Below, in pieces: positions 48,970-60,200 of a DNA stretch of 64,000 bases (positions are counted from its first letter, which is position 1; every line of letters starts with the position of its first letter). The notes under the pieces were generated by a model. The model saw only the letters and a program-made list of their open reading frames with translations. It did not search any database and had not been told where the DNA came from. The translations under genes were made by a program, and so were the position numbers. Source of the DNA: Psococerastis gibbosa (taxonomy: Eukaryota > Arthropoda > Insecta > Psocodea > Psocidae); contig OZ020486.1 in assembly GCA_963971405.1 (NCBI GenBank), forward strand, positions 18,127,419 to 18,191,418, read 5' to 3'.

Positions 48970-49100
48970 AGACACAGCATCCACGGAATGATGGAAGAAG
49001 CCAACGTGATTCGGCCCCACCAAGAAATTGCTCAGCTCTCCCTCGAAGAGAAGAAATTTCTTCTTGCTGTTGAAAGAGGAGATGTCGCCTCCACGAGAAG
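48970..49100 (+). CDS. trpgamma: TRP-gamma exon with first ankyrin helix pair
   Basis: Acceptor tatcctttccattgcag, donor ag|gtaata. Encodes RHSIHG, then MMEEANVIRPHQEIAQ, then SLEEKKFLLAVERGDVASTR, ending in phase 2 with AG of an Arg codon. The EEKKFLLAVERGD motif is the conserved start of the TRPC ankyrin domain (helix A and turn of repeat 1). It also contains two adjacent ATG codons (48988 and 48991), possible starts if the upstream exons are not used. TRPC channels are calcium-permeable cation channels of the plasma membrane, activated downstream of phospholipase C; this part is cytoplasmic. A SINE ends only about 25 nt before the exon, so the branch site (ctgac, near 48942-48946) lies at the SINE edge. 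Confidence 0.9.
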
Positions 49101-49637
49101 GTAATAACCTACTCTAACCCAATTCTCCCAGAGCCGCAGAAATGTAAAACTTTCAGCCAACATTAATGTGTCACAGCACCTAACATCTCCCTTATAACTA
49201 ACTCATACTTTATTTTACCTTGGATTTCCTGCACTTGTGAGCACAATACATAAATGGAATGGCGTGTAGGGGCATTCCTCGTATCCAAATTACAAGGATA
49301 TAGTAGTCAGAAAAAGTATAGGTACATACACTCCCAAAATCCAACGGTAAAAAATTATCATTTCTTTTAACGCTGAACAAAAAATTAAGGAAAATGAGTG
49401 GCACAATCATTTTAAACTTGTATGGTATGACGCATATAAACTACAAGTATTCTACAACAAAAAATTGGTTGTCTGATAGTCGGTTGTAAAGTCGGTTTAC
49501 GGACGATAGTTTAACGTGACAACGCCTAAATTAACTTAAACTTAATTAACTAATTAACTTAAATAATATGTGGCTGGAAAGAGAAAGAAATGTGGAAAAG
49601 CCCTTAAGTACCGTAGTTTGCATTTTTTAAATAGATA

Positions 49638-49793
49638 ATAACGCGGCCGAAAAAGGCCTATTTTTGTTGAAAATCGTGCGCACCCCCTGACGTTTCACAC
49701 CCCCAAAGCCAAACCCCTTACTTGATCACCACAAATATAGCATGGCCTGAAAGAGGAAAAATACATGAAGACATGGATATAATGACAGGATAT
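49638..49793 (+). repeat. REP4 copy 3
   Basis: Has aacgcggccgaaaaaggcct, ccctgacgtttcacaccccc and gatcaccacaaatatagcat. It lies between TRP-gamma exon 48970-49100 and the candidate exon at 50089. Confidence 0.75.
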
Positions 49794-50088
49794 AATAACT
49801 TGAGAAAAAATAAAGCCCACAGATTTGGGGGTGTATGTACCTGCATTTTGCCACTATATCCTCTTAAGCAGTAAGTTCTATACTACCAATTCATTAGTGG
49901 ATCCTACAAATATACGGTATTAGGGAGTTAAAATTGACAAACATTTCAACCTCCGTGAACAATAGGTACAATATAGACCAAGGAATAACCTAACCCGAAA
50001 ATCAAGGACCGAAATAGAGACTTTCAAAGTGTCCTAACGAACTACTCTGTATCACCCAAAAGAAATTTATTAATTGTATAATTCGCAG

Positions 50089-50154
50089 CGACCCATATGA
50101 AGAAAAACGGTTTCTTTTAACCGTAGAGCACGGAGACGTGGCTACTGTACGCAG
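50089..50154 (+). CDS. Candidate alternative/duplicated TRP-gamma exon (66 nt)
   Basis: Acceptor attcgcag and donor cag|gtaaac bound 66 nt that read c + 21 codons + ag. The peptide is DPYEEKRFLLTVEHGDVATV followed by R and a split R codon. It aligns with SLEEKKFLLAVERGDVASTR of the exon 1.1 kb upstream at about 14 of 20 positions, and the silent positions differ widely, so it is an old copy under constraint rather than a recent duplication. A consensus-like branch site (cctaac) lies at about 50032-50037. Entry and exit phases are both 2. It could be a cassette after 49100 or be joined to an unseen alternative 5' exon. It cannot follow 32052 directly, because phase 0 reading meets a stop at the fourth codon. 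Confidence 0.6.
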
Positions 50155-52403
50155 GTAAACAAACCAAGTAGGTAGCCTAGTGCTGTAATGAAACTTCACA
50201 CAGAATAATAAGATAATGGGGGATAACTTACACCAATGGAAAGCTAAAGGGAAGATCAGAAATTACATTAAGTGGAAGCTGCCGGTCGTACATATTGCCA
50301 CCGGGCCCTGGTTCACCTTAATTTATTTTTTATTTCAGTTTTTCATTTAAGTTATAAGGATTTGGTCCACTGGTAGAGGACTATTTCATGCTATTGTACT
50401 ACGACGATTTTTTCAGTTTTAGTGCAGGGGTTGTTCCGTGGAACTGAAAGGCGACATAAATAGTTAGATTACTCGTGACTTCGTGGTATTTCATTTTAAT
50501 AAACAAAAAATAACAAAAACTGAAAGGCGACAGAAATTTACAGTATTTTCGAATTCATGGAAAAAACTGTAACAACAGAAATGACAAACACCTAATTATA
50601 GGGTGTATGAAATAGTCCTCTACCATTTAATATATAAACCAACCTATTTTGATGTAATCCCGGGGTGGCCAATGTGTACGGCTAGTTTCCTCTTAAAGTG
50701 AATCGAGTTGAAATTTTTCATGCGTATGACTTTATGAAAATCTACGCATATACTGTATGTATAGTATATATACATAATTTCGGCTTGATTCGATTTCATT
50801 CATATTTTCACTTTTTTCTTAATAAGGCTATCATCCCCATTGTAGCAGATTGCACATTATACACAAGTCAGGTTTGCATCGTAGAAACCTGCAATAGCAG
50901 CCATTCAATCTATCAATAGATAAATAAGGACAGTCCTTTAGCTCAAGTACCTACACCAAGTACAGGTTCTCCCTCCTCCTCGTATGCTACTATTGTAATA
51001 CCGTATGAAGAGTAGGTACAATAGCTTAATAGGCTACCAATTGAATTGGTACCATTGGTTGCATACAATCGGTACATTTATGACAATATAGCCTACTATA
51101 GCCGTAACGGAGTGTCTTCGTAATATTAGTAGTAATTAGATTTTGAAGAAAATGTGTACCTATATTCTCTCGTCATTTTTCAACGACAACGAAGATGTAG
51201 GCAAACATACGAAGCGAAAGGAAAATAAAATCTAGAATGAGTCGAGATATTTTCTTGAATACGTAAAGTCTAGCTTTAGAGGTTTCGCGACTTATTTCTT
51301 TGGCATTTTCGAAAAAGAAATCTTTTTAGTTAAAATAATCATTTTTTTTATAAGGCGCAGATTTTTATCCCTGAGCATTAGAATAAATCTTGCATTGCCA
51401 ATCTCCCCTCCAGCATAAGGTAGCAAGGTATTCAGGTGGGCCCAAAAAATATATAAATACGATGTGCATTGCCCTTCTTCCGCCACGCTCATGTTATTGT
51501 CAACCCCAGGCTCTCCTCAGAGTGTTCCTAAGAGGGGGGAGGGGGTTGGTATTAAGATGATAAGATTTACACGTTTTGTCATACCAAAAAAGTGGCTTTA
51601 CAAAATATCTGTCCGTCGGTTTGGCTGTCGGTCTGTAAATCGATTTAGGGCCAAACTACTCGATAGAATTTGATTAAATTCGGCATGTACAACATTAGTT
51701 TTACAAAAATATTGTCCAGCTAATTTTTTTTCATTTTTTGGATGACTTTATTATACCTAGCAAAAAAAATGTTTTCTCAGAAACGGCTTCGACGATTTCT
51801 TTTAATTTCAGATACAGTATACAGTACATAGTAGTACATATTAATAGAAATAAACCCCACTACGTAGCATCTCCCTTCATGCTTTGGTTCAGGGCGTAAA
51901 AAAATAAAAAAAGGCTCAATTTTGATATGGCTAAAAAAATAATTTTTCTGATGAACCATTCTATCGATGTCTTTAAACTTCAGGTATGTTTTAGGTGCTA
52001 AATGGAGTAAAAAAAAACACAACAGTGCTTTCCAAAACAAGGTTTCGGTTTTCAAGAAAAAATATTTCTAAAAAATATTATGGAAAATCCGAGCCCCAAT
52101 GCATTGCATACCGTACCATACAATTATTATTGTGTAGGCGTAGTAGGCCTAGTCCGATAGTATATTATGTTATTATATACTATACTGTACAGTTGTGTAA
52201 TTGTCTGAAAATCTATCAGCCGATATATAACCGCGGGACAATTATTTACCAGGGAACTATTACGGGTTATATTGCAGTATTATGTGGAGTAGGGATATAA
52301 TACTGGAATATAATGTGTAAAGCAGTGCCTTTATGCCATTAAGTAAGCTCACAGACTTGTTCGGTTAGATAGTTGTGTAGCTGTGCTATCCTGTCTAACA
52401 TTA

Positions 52404-52571
52404 GGCGCCCTTTCCACATAGGCCTACGTCAATGGTCAATGAAAAATTGAAAAATGACGTTTTAGCAGACATTAAAGACGTACTAAAAATTCTGTTACCA
52501 CGTCAATTTACGTCATTTTGACGTCATTTTTCAATTTTTCATTGACGATTGACGTATGTGGAATGGGCGCC
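52404..52571. mobile_element. PIF/Harbinger-type MITE, 168 bp, TTA duplication
   Basis: Ends ggcgccctttccacata and tatgtggaatgggcgcc, flanked on both sides by TTA (52401-52403 and 52572-52574). The inner arm holds acgtcaatggtcaatgaaaa and its complement. Same family as 15925-16065. Nested in REP1 copy 9. Confidence 0.85.
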
Positions 52572-52630
52572 TTACGAATCATGTCAATACGAGCATATAC
52601 GTAGAGGATATACATCAACTGTTCTTGTGC

Positions 52631-52733
52631 GGGCTTGTGCGGTCGAGCGGTTAAGACGACGCCCCGGTTAGGCATAGATCGGGGGTTCGAATCCCGCCAT
52701 GCCCAGTTTTTCTATATCCTCTAATTTCGGTTA
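52631..52733 (+). mobile_element. tRNA-like SINE (tRNA head 52631-52704)
   Basis: A 74-nt head folds like a tRNA: the acceptor GGGCTTG pairs with CATGCCC at 6 of 7 positions, and the T-arm gggggttcgaatcccgc has a normal loop and one mismatch. The A-box region is tgcggtcgagcggttaaga. The anticodon loop has C instead of U33, and no clear isotype is set, so a functional tRNA is unlikely. The tail cagtttttctatatcctcta is shared with the 10550-10612 copy, which supports a SINE. Confidence 0.65.
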
Positions 52734-53840
52734 ACTATTACGGTACCTATACTAATTCATACGTCATAGTAAATAAAGCATGTGCGGGATCACTCCCACT
52801 GGTTCTTTTTATATCGATTTTGTTTTTATTGTCCATGGCAGCCCCACACACAGTAGTTTACAAAGTAGCTTACGTGCCAGACTTGCAGAAAAATGGAAAA
52901 TATGGAGAAGAGGAAGCCTGATGAAGGAAGGGTGAGTCTCAGCTCACTTTTATTAAATTAGCAATATTACTAGCCATCCTCCTCCCCACTCACGTCTATG
53001 CAAATCAGGGAACTTCTCGAGCATAATTAGGTTTAATTTGCGGTAAGACAACAGACTCAGGCCGCGGAAGAAACCAAATTTCCTTCATTCTTCGACTAAA
53101 TTGATATTTTTCATTCAAGTTAGGTATAAATTAAGTTGTCTACATTTTATTGCCGAATGAATACTGGCTGGCTTTATTAATAATAAATTACTCCAATGGT
53201 GTCAAAAAGATCATGACTGCTTTTGGAGCTCAACCTATATTTGACGATGAGTAGACTACGATATATGTTTTCATTCAATCAATTAATCAAATATATTTCC
53301 AAACATACAGTTACAGTTGTTTCATTTCCCTATGGGCTATAATAGGCTCGTTTTAGGGTGAAAATATTTTTTACAATATAGGCCTACGAGTATAATACAG
53401 TTTAAAATACAGTATAAATTACTTAACTTGATAAATACTCATTATGCATAGCATTTCGTCAACTATATATATATAATATAAATTTGGTAAATATAATTCA
53501 ATTTTGAATTGAATTGAATTTTGAACGGATCGAGCTGTATATATCCGTCAGCTGATGATTTTATTTAGGTTCCCAGCATACATACGTCATGTTAGCCTCC
53601 GGATGATTAGGTACAACAAAGTTTGGTCTGGATCAATCCATTGCTGTATCATACTTGAACCTCGTGTTGTTGCACAATTTAATTTAAAAATTCCCTTCTT
53701 TCGAATTTTGTCTTTTGGGAATTACCTATGTAATAAATCTAGAATAGAATAAAATTAGATTATACTTTATACCTGTATTTAAAAATAATATTATTAAACT
53801 TTATGATTCTTTGTAGGTACTAAAAAATACACGTGAACTT

Positions 53841-54330
53841 GGGTTTTAAAATTAAGTTATTTTTATTTTTTTACGCCCAGAAGCAAACTATCAAGGGGTA
53901 AGCGACCCCCACATTTTATCAGCATTAATAACGACTAGAATATATGTGAATTTAAAAGAAATCGTTGGAGCCGTTTTTGGGAAATCATTTTTTTAGACGT
54001 TTTTTTTGGAGTTTTTTGAGAATAAACCCGCCCCCCCCCCCAAATTGAGTTAGCCCAAAATAAAAAAAATGGTCCCGAGGTATGATTTTTGTGAACCTAC
54101 ATGCCAAATTTCACCCAAATCCACCGAGTAGTTTGCCCGGAAATCGATGAACAGACAGACAGACATGCATACAGACAGACAGACAGACAGAGCAACAGAC
54201 AGACATTTCGTAAAAACCACTTTTTTTGGTTCCTGGTACCTCAAAACGTGTAAATCCGTTGAAATCTCGGAATCGAAAATTTCGACCATCACAAAGCTTT
54301 CCTTATAACTACGTATAAATTGGAAAGCAA
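53841..54330 (-). mobile_element. REP1 copy 10 (HINE-like), lacks 3' part
   Basis: Reverse orientation, from attaagttatttttattttt to acgtataaattggaaagc. It has (CAGA)n interrupted by catgcatacaga at about 54152-54205 and a C-run at 54029-54040. The 3' half with the hairpin is missing. Confidence 0.85.
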
Positions 54331-55086
54331 AAAAAACATCACGTGATTAATGGACGGCCCCTTTGAAATACTAAGTCATAGTAAAAATAAAATAACTATG
54401 TCAAGTATTACTAAAAAAATGTATATATAAGCGACCGGTTACAGGCCATGTGTCAGTAGCCTGACGATGACCTAGTGTCGAAACCAGTCACTTGTATACA
54501 TATATATATTTTTAGTATAACTTGCCAAGTTATTTTATTTTTTACTATTAATATTATGCATTGTACAAATACGACACATAATGAAACGCTAACTTACTTT
54601 TTGAAAGTCTTCATCATGAGCGCACATCTATCTAGCACATGTAGGGTTAACTCGATTTCCACATTCCTGTGTGCTACATGAGATCAATGGTAGAAATCCA
54701 ATTTATATAAGGTACCCCTTTGGTGTGACAAAATAAAAATTCTCTCCAAATGATGGAGCATTCCAATTAGCCTAGATCAAGGACTTAGGTATAACAAACT
54801 TCAGTGGCCTCTAATTCAGGGCACACAGCAGTTTCATTTGTAATGTTAAACATAAGACAAACTAGTTGTGAAGGATTGCAGCCAACCTTTCAAAGATTGT
54901 AATGCGTTATAGAAAACTAAAACGTTTTTAATCTAGATTTAAGAGCATTTAAATGGCTTTTATTACCCTATATAATGATTTTACTGTAATAGGCCAACTG
55001 AACCACCAGTTTTGTTTATTTTTAAAACAATGGAAGAAAGTATAATTAATTGTAGCTGTCCTCACTATGCCTATCAATTTATAACA

Positions 55087-55893
55087 AGGAAATTAAATCA
55101 ACACCCAACTGGATCTGAGTGGCTAGATTTTCCCCCGGCATCCTAAAGGATTGCACAATTACTTATATATATTTTTTATATATTATATTACATATTACAA
55201 CAGGACAAGGACATTGCCCCTTAAATGTAATACATATAGTCTAAGTCAATACGATAAATAAATATATAAAAAAACTACTTATAAACTAAGCACAGGAGAA
55301 TTAATTAAAAATGGTTTTACAAGTTGTTTAACAAATAGGTCACAACTTACATACATACAACGTACAACAAAGTACAACAACATACAACGTAAAAAATAAA
55401 TAAGAAATAAATAAAATATGAATAAATAGTAAGCATACGGTTAACTACTCAGGTGTTATAACCAGCTGTGCGGATAAGACGTTTGTATGAGTATGAACTA
55501 TTTCGATTGATGTCAATTGATTGGTCCAACTGTGATACCATATTGTAGAGACTGGGCAGACGACGGGACGGAGTGTTGAATTGCGCCTGTAATTTGTAGC
55601 CGAAAACGGAACATGGAAGAGGCTGTTTCGACGAAGATTTCGAGAAGTTGGTACGTGGAACTGGAAATTTGCAAGAATTTCTGGACAGTCTATATGATGT
55701 CTGACAATTTTGAATAATAAAAGAAAGTCAAGGAATTTCCGCCTTTTTGTGAGACTTTGAAGCGATGTTAAAATTTTGATGCCGTGCATACGTTAAAAAC
55801 TTATTCTGGACTTGTTTGGATTGGAATTGGATTTGTGCAATCCTTTAGGAAAATCTGGCCACTCAGATCCAGTTGGGCATTGATTTAATTTCC
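55087..55893. repeat. Inverted repeats (~65 bp) enclosing a LINE fragment
   Basis: 55087-55160 (aggaaattaaatcaacaccc, then aactggatctgagtggctag) is inverted at 55833-55893 (ctggccactcagatccagtt, then gggcattgatttaatttcc). The left arm has a 9-bp extra piece (ccccggcat). The interior is a minus-strand LINE C-terminus. Confidence 0.8.
55180..55830 (-). pseudogene. LINE C-terminal fragment inside an inverted-repeat frame
   Basis: The minus-strand frame 55445-55789 reads SLQSLTKRRKFLDFLLLFKI, then VRHHIDCPEILANFQFHVPT and SRNLRRNSLFHVPFSATNYR. The second frame continues RLPSLYNMVSQLDQSIDI. This is the post-thumb segment (RRKxxDLLFLFKIxxxxIDCPELL...NSLFxVPFxxTNYxxNS) of Jockey-like LINEs. An apparent 3' UTR follows towards 55200. 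It sits between inverted arms at 55087-55160 and 55833-55893. Confidence 0.75.
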
Positions 55894-56045
55894 TATATAT
55901 AAGCATAAACATTTATTCATATTTATGCCCCTAATATACATGAAACTACCTTCGGTATTGAGAATTAAATAAAAAAGGGGAAAAGTATCTGTAGGCCAAT
56001 GTAGGAGTGCACAACTTACTTTAATTTTTTTTTATATAGGCTACC

Positions 56046-56220
56046 TGTATAAAAGGTAAATCACATACAAACAATTTAATGAATTGAAAATTGACCTCTC
56101 AGTCGCCTCTGTAGGTTAGTACTAATAGTACCAGTGTTGAGTTACGACACGTCTACGATCGCATGATGTGTAGAGACTCGCACAAGTACAAGCACGCTAC
56201 CACCTTGCCACCGAAGCCTG
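56046..56220 (+). repeat. REP3 copy 3
   Basis: Collinear with 21898-22077, with small indels; includes gtgtagagactcgcacaagt and ctaccaccttgccaccga. Confidence 0.7.
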
Positions 56221-58050
56221 TACTAGTACGAAACTAGTAGGATCATTTTAGCAAAATGGCGGTCCAACCAGATTGTTTCGAGGGGTAGTCTGGCTTTTCG
56301 CCAGACACGGGGCAATCAATATTAGAGACCACTGACAGCCCATTATGCTCGGTGCACATGATATGTGTGCTCGATTACAATTCAGCGCACGATATCCCTA
56401 AAACTTCCCGCGTAGCAGAAATCATTTTTAGTTCTTGACAGGTCACGGTGAGAGGGGCCATAACCTTTTCAGCATATGGCTAATTAATATTAAACTTTAG
56501 GAAAAGCGTATAAGGGCAATTCTGACCCACTGGTTGATAGTTCTGTCCCCTGCCCAAAGCCTCCAAACCATGGGCTAAATATCGATAGTCAGTAAAATTT
56601 CTAATTTCCAAGAGCGTAGACCTGTGTCAAAACTCTAGTAGGTCCTACAGTGTAACCGGAGTGATAAAAACTCATGTCCTTAAATTATGTTGTATTAATT
56701 TCCCAATTAATTAATCTTGTACGGTACTGCAATTGAGCAATATTAGTACGTGAGTGGGTAATCTTTTAACAGCTCGCATAAAATAATTGCTAAGCATAAA
56801 ACGCTAGTCCATCCAGAAGGGACAGTGATTGCAAGTTGGCGCGGACATAAGGTGATCTGGGTTCGCAAAATATTGGATGCCGGTCATTTCAAAGAAATCT
56901 CTATTGAGTATTGTGTCCATTTCCGAGTAGTTTCTTATACACCGCTCTCTACTTTTATATACTCTCGAAATGTTGGGTGCCAAAGCAGGCTATAAGTTGT
57001 GAGATTTATAATAAATATTGTATTATATGATAGGCAGGCTTGGCGTGTTAGGATATAAAATAAAATCATTAAATTACAGTATATTAGGTACGGTAGTTAG
57101 GTTTATTGTAAGAGTGGGTTGAAAGCCCGAAAATTCGCCCAGTGTTTAACATTTAATAAAGACAATTTTATTCCTTTCTAAATTATTTACAGTAAAAAAA
57201 AAAAAAAAAAAACATTAAAGCCTTTAAAATACTTGTGGCGAATTCTACATTTCAGAATAAATGTTGGCATTATCGTAGTATTAACAAATGAACTTGCACC
57301 GTTTTCTCAAAAAGACAAAAATTGAAACGAGAACAATGCATTTCCCAAGAGGAGCTGCGCGTTGGAACAATAACAACATTTTTAAAATTAAACCCGCTCA
57401 GTAACTTTTCTTTCTCAGAAAGCCCCTTCCATTTTTAGCTTGAATCCTCTCAAAAAATTTAAAAGATTAGAATTACTCCACAAATAGGCTAGCATTTAAG
57501 CTTATTCTTCGTCTTTCTTCTTGCTGGGCTAGGGACGATTGTTTCTGGTACCTACATGAACCTCAATTAAATTGAATTTTCAATTACATGTATTTTATTT
57601 CCCCTTGTACCTTTATTCCATTGAATAGTCGGCGAGTCCTATCGCAAAGTGATTTCAATAGATTGACATACGCCGACATAAGTTGACATACTGTGCAAGA
57701 GTTACGCCAACAACTGTCATCTTACAAAATTTAATGATACATGCGATGTGAGTTTTCGTATATATTATTTGTAATATGACTGTTGATCGGGTAACGATAG
57801 CATAGTATGTCTCACTCCACTTACCGGCATTTTTGTGATGTGACGCATGGGTCATCTCAGCGTAGTTTTACTATGCGCCATCATAAATATCATATGTATC
57901 ATGTAATATGTAGGGAGTAGCTGCCAACCAATCGTTGAGATCTCCTCAGAAGATCATGACGAAGAGAGGGCGATCTTGAAGAATCATTCGTCGCTATCCT
58001 ATTATCCTCTTCAGTAGTCAGGACAACTCCCATTCCCGCTGATCATGCTG

Positions 58051-58183
58051 AGAAATATTTTTGTGAGGAATACTGGAGGCACCTGCATCTACGAATGCAC
58101 AGCGGTGCCGTCCAATATTATTTACCGATTTCACTGGGTATTCCTCACGAAAACATTTCTAAGCGTTGTGAGAGCTGCCCGAT
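58051..58183. mobile_element. REP5 MITE copy
   Basis: gtgaggaatactggaggcac, centre cgaatgcacagcggtgccgt, then ggtattcctcacgaaaacat and ttctaagcgttgtgagagct. It sits about 215 bp before TRP-gamma exon 58400-58637. Confidence 0.65.
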
Positions 58184-58399
58184 GTGAAATGTATACGTAT
58201 GGTAAGTGGAATACGGAAGATACTGTACTCGATACTTTTATTTATTTATTTATTTATGTTCATGATTATGATTTATCCTATTCCATTGTATGACGAATTA
58301 CTGCAATAACCGTTGGATTCCTCTTAGTATAGGTTTACCTTCATTTGGTGAGAGTGGCCCTGATTGTCAGCTTTTCAATGCGTAGCTTGGTTGTTTCAG

Positions 58400-58637
58400 A
58401 CTGCTGCAGAAAGCTGCGGAGACGGATTTCATCAACATCAATTGCGTGGACCCTTTGGGCCGGTCAGCTCTTCTCATGGCCATTGACAATGAGAATTTGG
58501 AAATGGTCGAGTTGCTGATTGAGCACAAAGTCGAAACCAAGGACGCCCTCCTCCATGCTATCTCTGAAGAGTTCGTAGAAGCAGTTGAAGTCTTGTTAGA
58601 CCATGAGAACACCATTCATCGAGTTGGAGATCCTCAC
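58400..58637 (+). CDS. trpgamma: TRP-gamma exon: ankyrin repeats 1-2
   Basis: Acceptor gcttggttgtttcag, donor gttagt; starts in phase 2 and ends in phase 0 (238 nt). The first base completes Arg, then LLQKAAETDFININCVDPLG begins, followed by ankyrin helices around RSALLMAIDNENLEMVELLI and KDALLHAISEEFVEAVEVLL and ending DHENTIHRVGDPH. The CVDPLGRSALLMAIDNENLE block is a hallmark of the TRPC ankyrin region and is very close to insect TRP and TRP-gamma. The tail after DHEN is a loop that varies within the family. The reading frame is intact throughout. Confidence 0.95.
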
Positions 58638-58758
58638 GTTAGTATTTCCTAACGATTGATAATATATGAGAATATCGTAAATTCACGGTTGCTATATTTA
58701 GCGTACGAGGTAACAAGCCAAACATTTGACGTCTAAGCCTGATTCCAGCACTCCGATG

Positions 58759-58945
58759 CAAGGGCGAATTTTGCCTCCAATTTAGGGGGGGGGGGTGGGT
58801 CACCGGGCAGGTTCAGTGGATTATACCTTTAAAAACATTATTATTTTTAATTCCCACTGTAAACCCATTGTTATCTAGTGTAATTTCATTTTTTTTTTGG
58901 GGGGGGGGTCCGGACCCTCTGACCCCGCCCCCCCCCCAAATCGAC
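58759..58945. mobile_element. Second copy of the 666-855 MITE
   Basis: Begins caagggcgaattttgcctcc and matches the complement of 666-855 over about 180 bp. Its far end is cut before the terminal repeat, so it is truncated. It lies in the 2.6 kb TRP-gamma intron, just after the exon 58400-58637. Confidence 0.7.
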
Positions 58946-59751
58946 ATGACATACATAGCAGCTGCACGATACCTAAGAAATGTTGCGTTCTGTTCTATCA
59001 TACGGACCTCAAAAGCTTAACATTCTCTCTCGCACCTATTCACTCATCGGGTTATCAGACGGGCGAAGAAATCAAAGTTCATACTCGACGCTCCTACGTA
59101 AAGAAACAAAGCGCACCCAGTCAAGTTTTATAATACCCTAGTTAAAATTAAAGAACAGCGAAGCCCTCAAAATTACATCGTTTCATGTTGAATTTTAATT
59201 ACAAAAAAAAAATGAAAAATTGTCGAAAGTTGACTTGAAACTTTGAGAGTGGCGACAACTAAATGAAATATCTAAAACCATTGTTCGAATTTTCATCATT
59301 TATACCAGAGTTTTACTTGAACGCTAGCAAGGTCGGCCATCAATTGGATTGTTAGGAGAAGATTTATCATCAATTCGTCAGAAATGGAACACGTTTTCCA
59401 CCCGAGAGAATTTCTGAACCCCCCCCCCCCCCTCCCCCTATTGCTCCCCGGCTATTTTTCTATAGTCAGCTTCTGAAGCTTCTCCATTTGTCAATTTGTT
59501 TTAAATTAGATAGGTTATAATTGAATTAGGCTACACTCAGTTTTTTTTTTTTACAATTTCGGAAAGTGCTGGCGTCAATACTATATACATCCTGCACCAT
59601 CATGGTTTAATGGTTTAATGGTTTAATACGGACGCACGCATATCTTCAAAACACGAAGACCAGGCAGGTCTGTAGGGAAAAATCCCTTTCGGCTCCAGAT
59701 CAGGTGTAGGGAGAATCCATAAAACTTGCCTAATCAATATCACTTTAAACT

Positions 59752-59912
59752 GGTTCGAGTCTTACACTAGCTACATTTTCTGGCCATGCTTCGGAGGGCA
59801 TGTAAAGCAGGTGGTCCCGAACCTTCCTAGTTGGGTGTAAGAGAGGGCTTTATAGCCCTAACTCCGCTAGGTTGGCTTAGTAATAGAACAACAACAAAAA
59901 AGTTAATATTTT
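59752..59912 (+). mobile_element. SINE-1 copy E (head-truncated)
   Basis: Begins at the B-box (ggttcgagtcttac) and runs through ggccatgcttcggagggcat, ctaactccgctaggttggct and taatagaacaacaac. It directly precedes a REP2 copy. Confidence 0.8.
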
Positions 59913-59919
59913 TAAATGG

Positions 59920-60200
59920 TCGCCATCTTCAAATCGTTGATTTGTCGTAAAAAGTGTCAATTCCTATTATCGCAGATAAAACTACGGGCTTTCAGTCACA
60001 TGTTATCCTATTCCTCTACGACCAATGTTAACTGATATGAATTTTTCAAATTTTTCATCGGCCGCCATCTTGAAAGAAAATGGTGGATCACGTCAACGAA
60101 CTCGATCACGATATTTGTATGATACCAAGTTTCATCAAAATCGGATAATATTTACGGTTTCCTAAAATCGATATGCGTACATACTGTATGTACATACATA
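59920..60200 (+). repeat. REP2 copy 2
   Basis: Collinear with 13627-13965 (gccatcttcaaatcgttgat, cggccgccatcttgaaagaa, caacgaactcgatcacgata, catcaaaatcgga). No coding potential; flanked on the left by SINE-1 copy E. Confidence 0.75.

Larger units (their letters stand above)
51555..52809 (+). mobile_element. REP1 copy 9 (HINE-like) with nested Harbinger MITE and tRNA-like SINE
   Basis: A diverged copy from gatttacacgttttgtcata to cactggttcttttt. A MITE at 52404-52571 and a tRNA-like insert at 52631-52733 interrupt the 3' half. The flanking segments match copy 1 (ggaactattacgg and ctattacggtacctat). Confidence 0.7.
49101..58399 (+). other. TRP-gamma intron (9.3 kb)
   Basis: Donor ag|gtaata, acceptor gcttggttgtttcag; both flanking exons are clear. 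Contains the candidate alternative exon, REP4 copy 3, REP1 copies 9 and 10, a LINE frame in inverted repeats, REP3 copy 3 and a REP5 copy. I see nothing in 49101-49637, 50160-51550, 52810-53840, 54331-55086, 55894-56045, 56225-58050 and 58184-58399. Confidence 0.9.

Noticed and set aside
52631..52704. Functional tRNA gene
   Set aside because: Acceptor, T-stem and anticodon-stem mismatches, C33 in the anticodon loop, and a tail shared with another copy point to a SINE.
52843..52929. Possible exon (catggcag ... gtgagt) with frame PHTVVYKVAYVPDLQ
   Set aside because: That frame ends in a stop before the donor. Another frame fits phase 2 but has no similarity to TRPC proteins.
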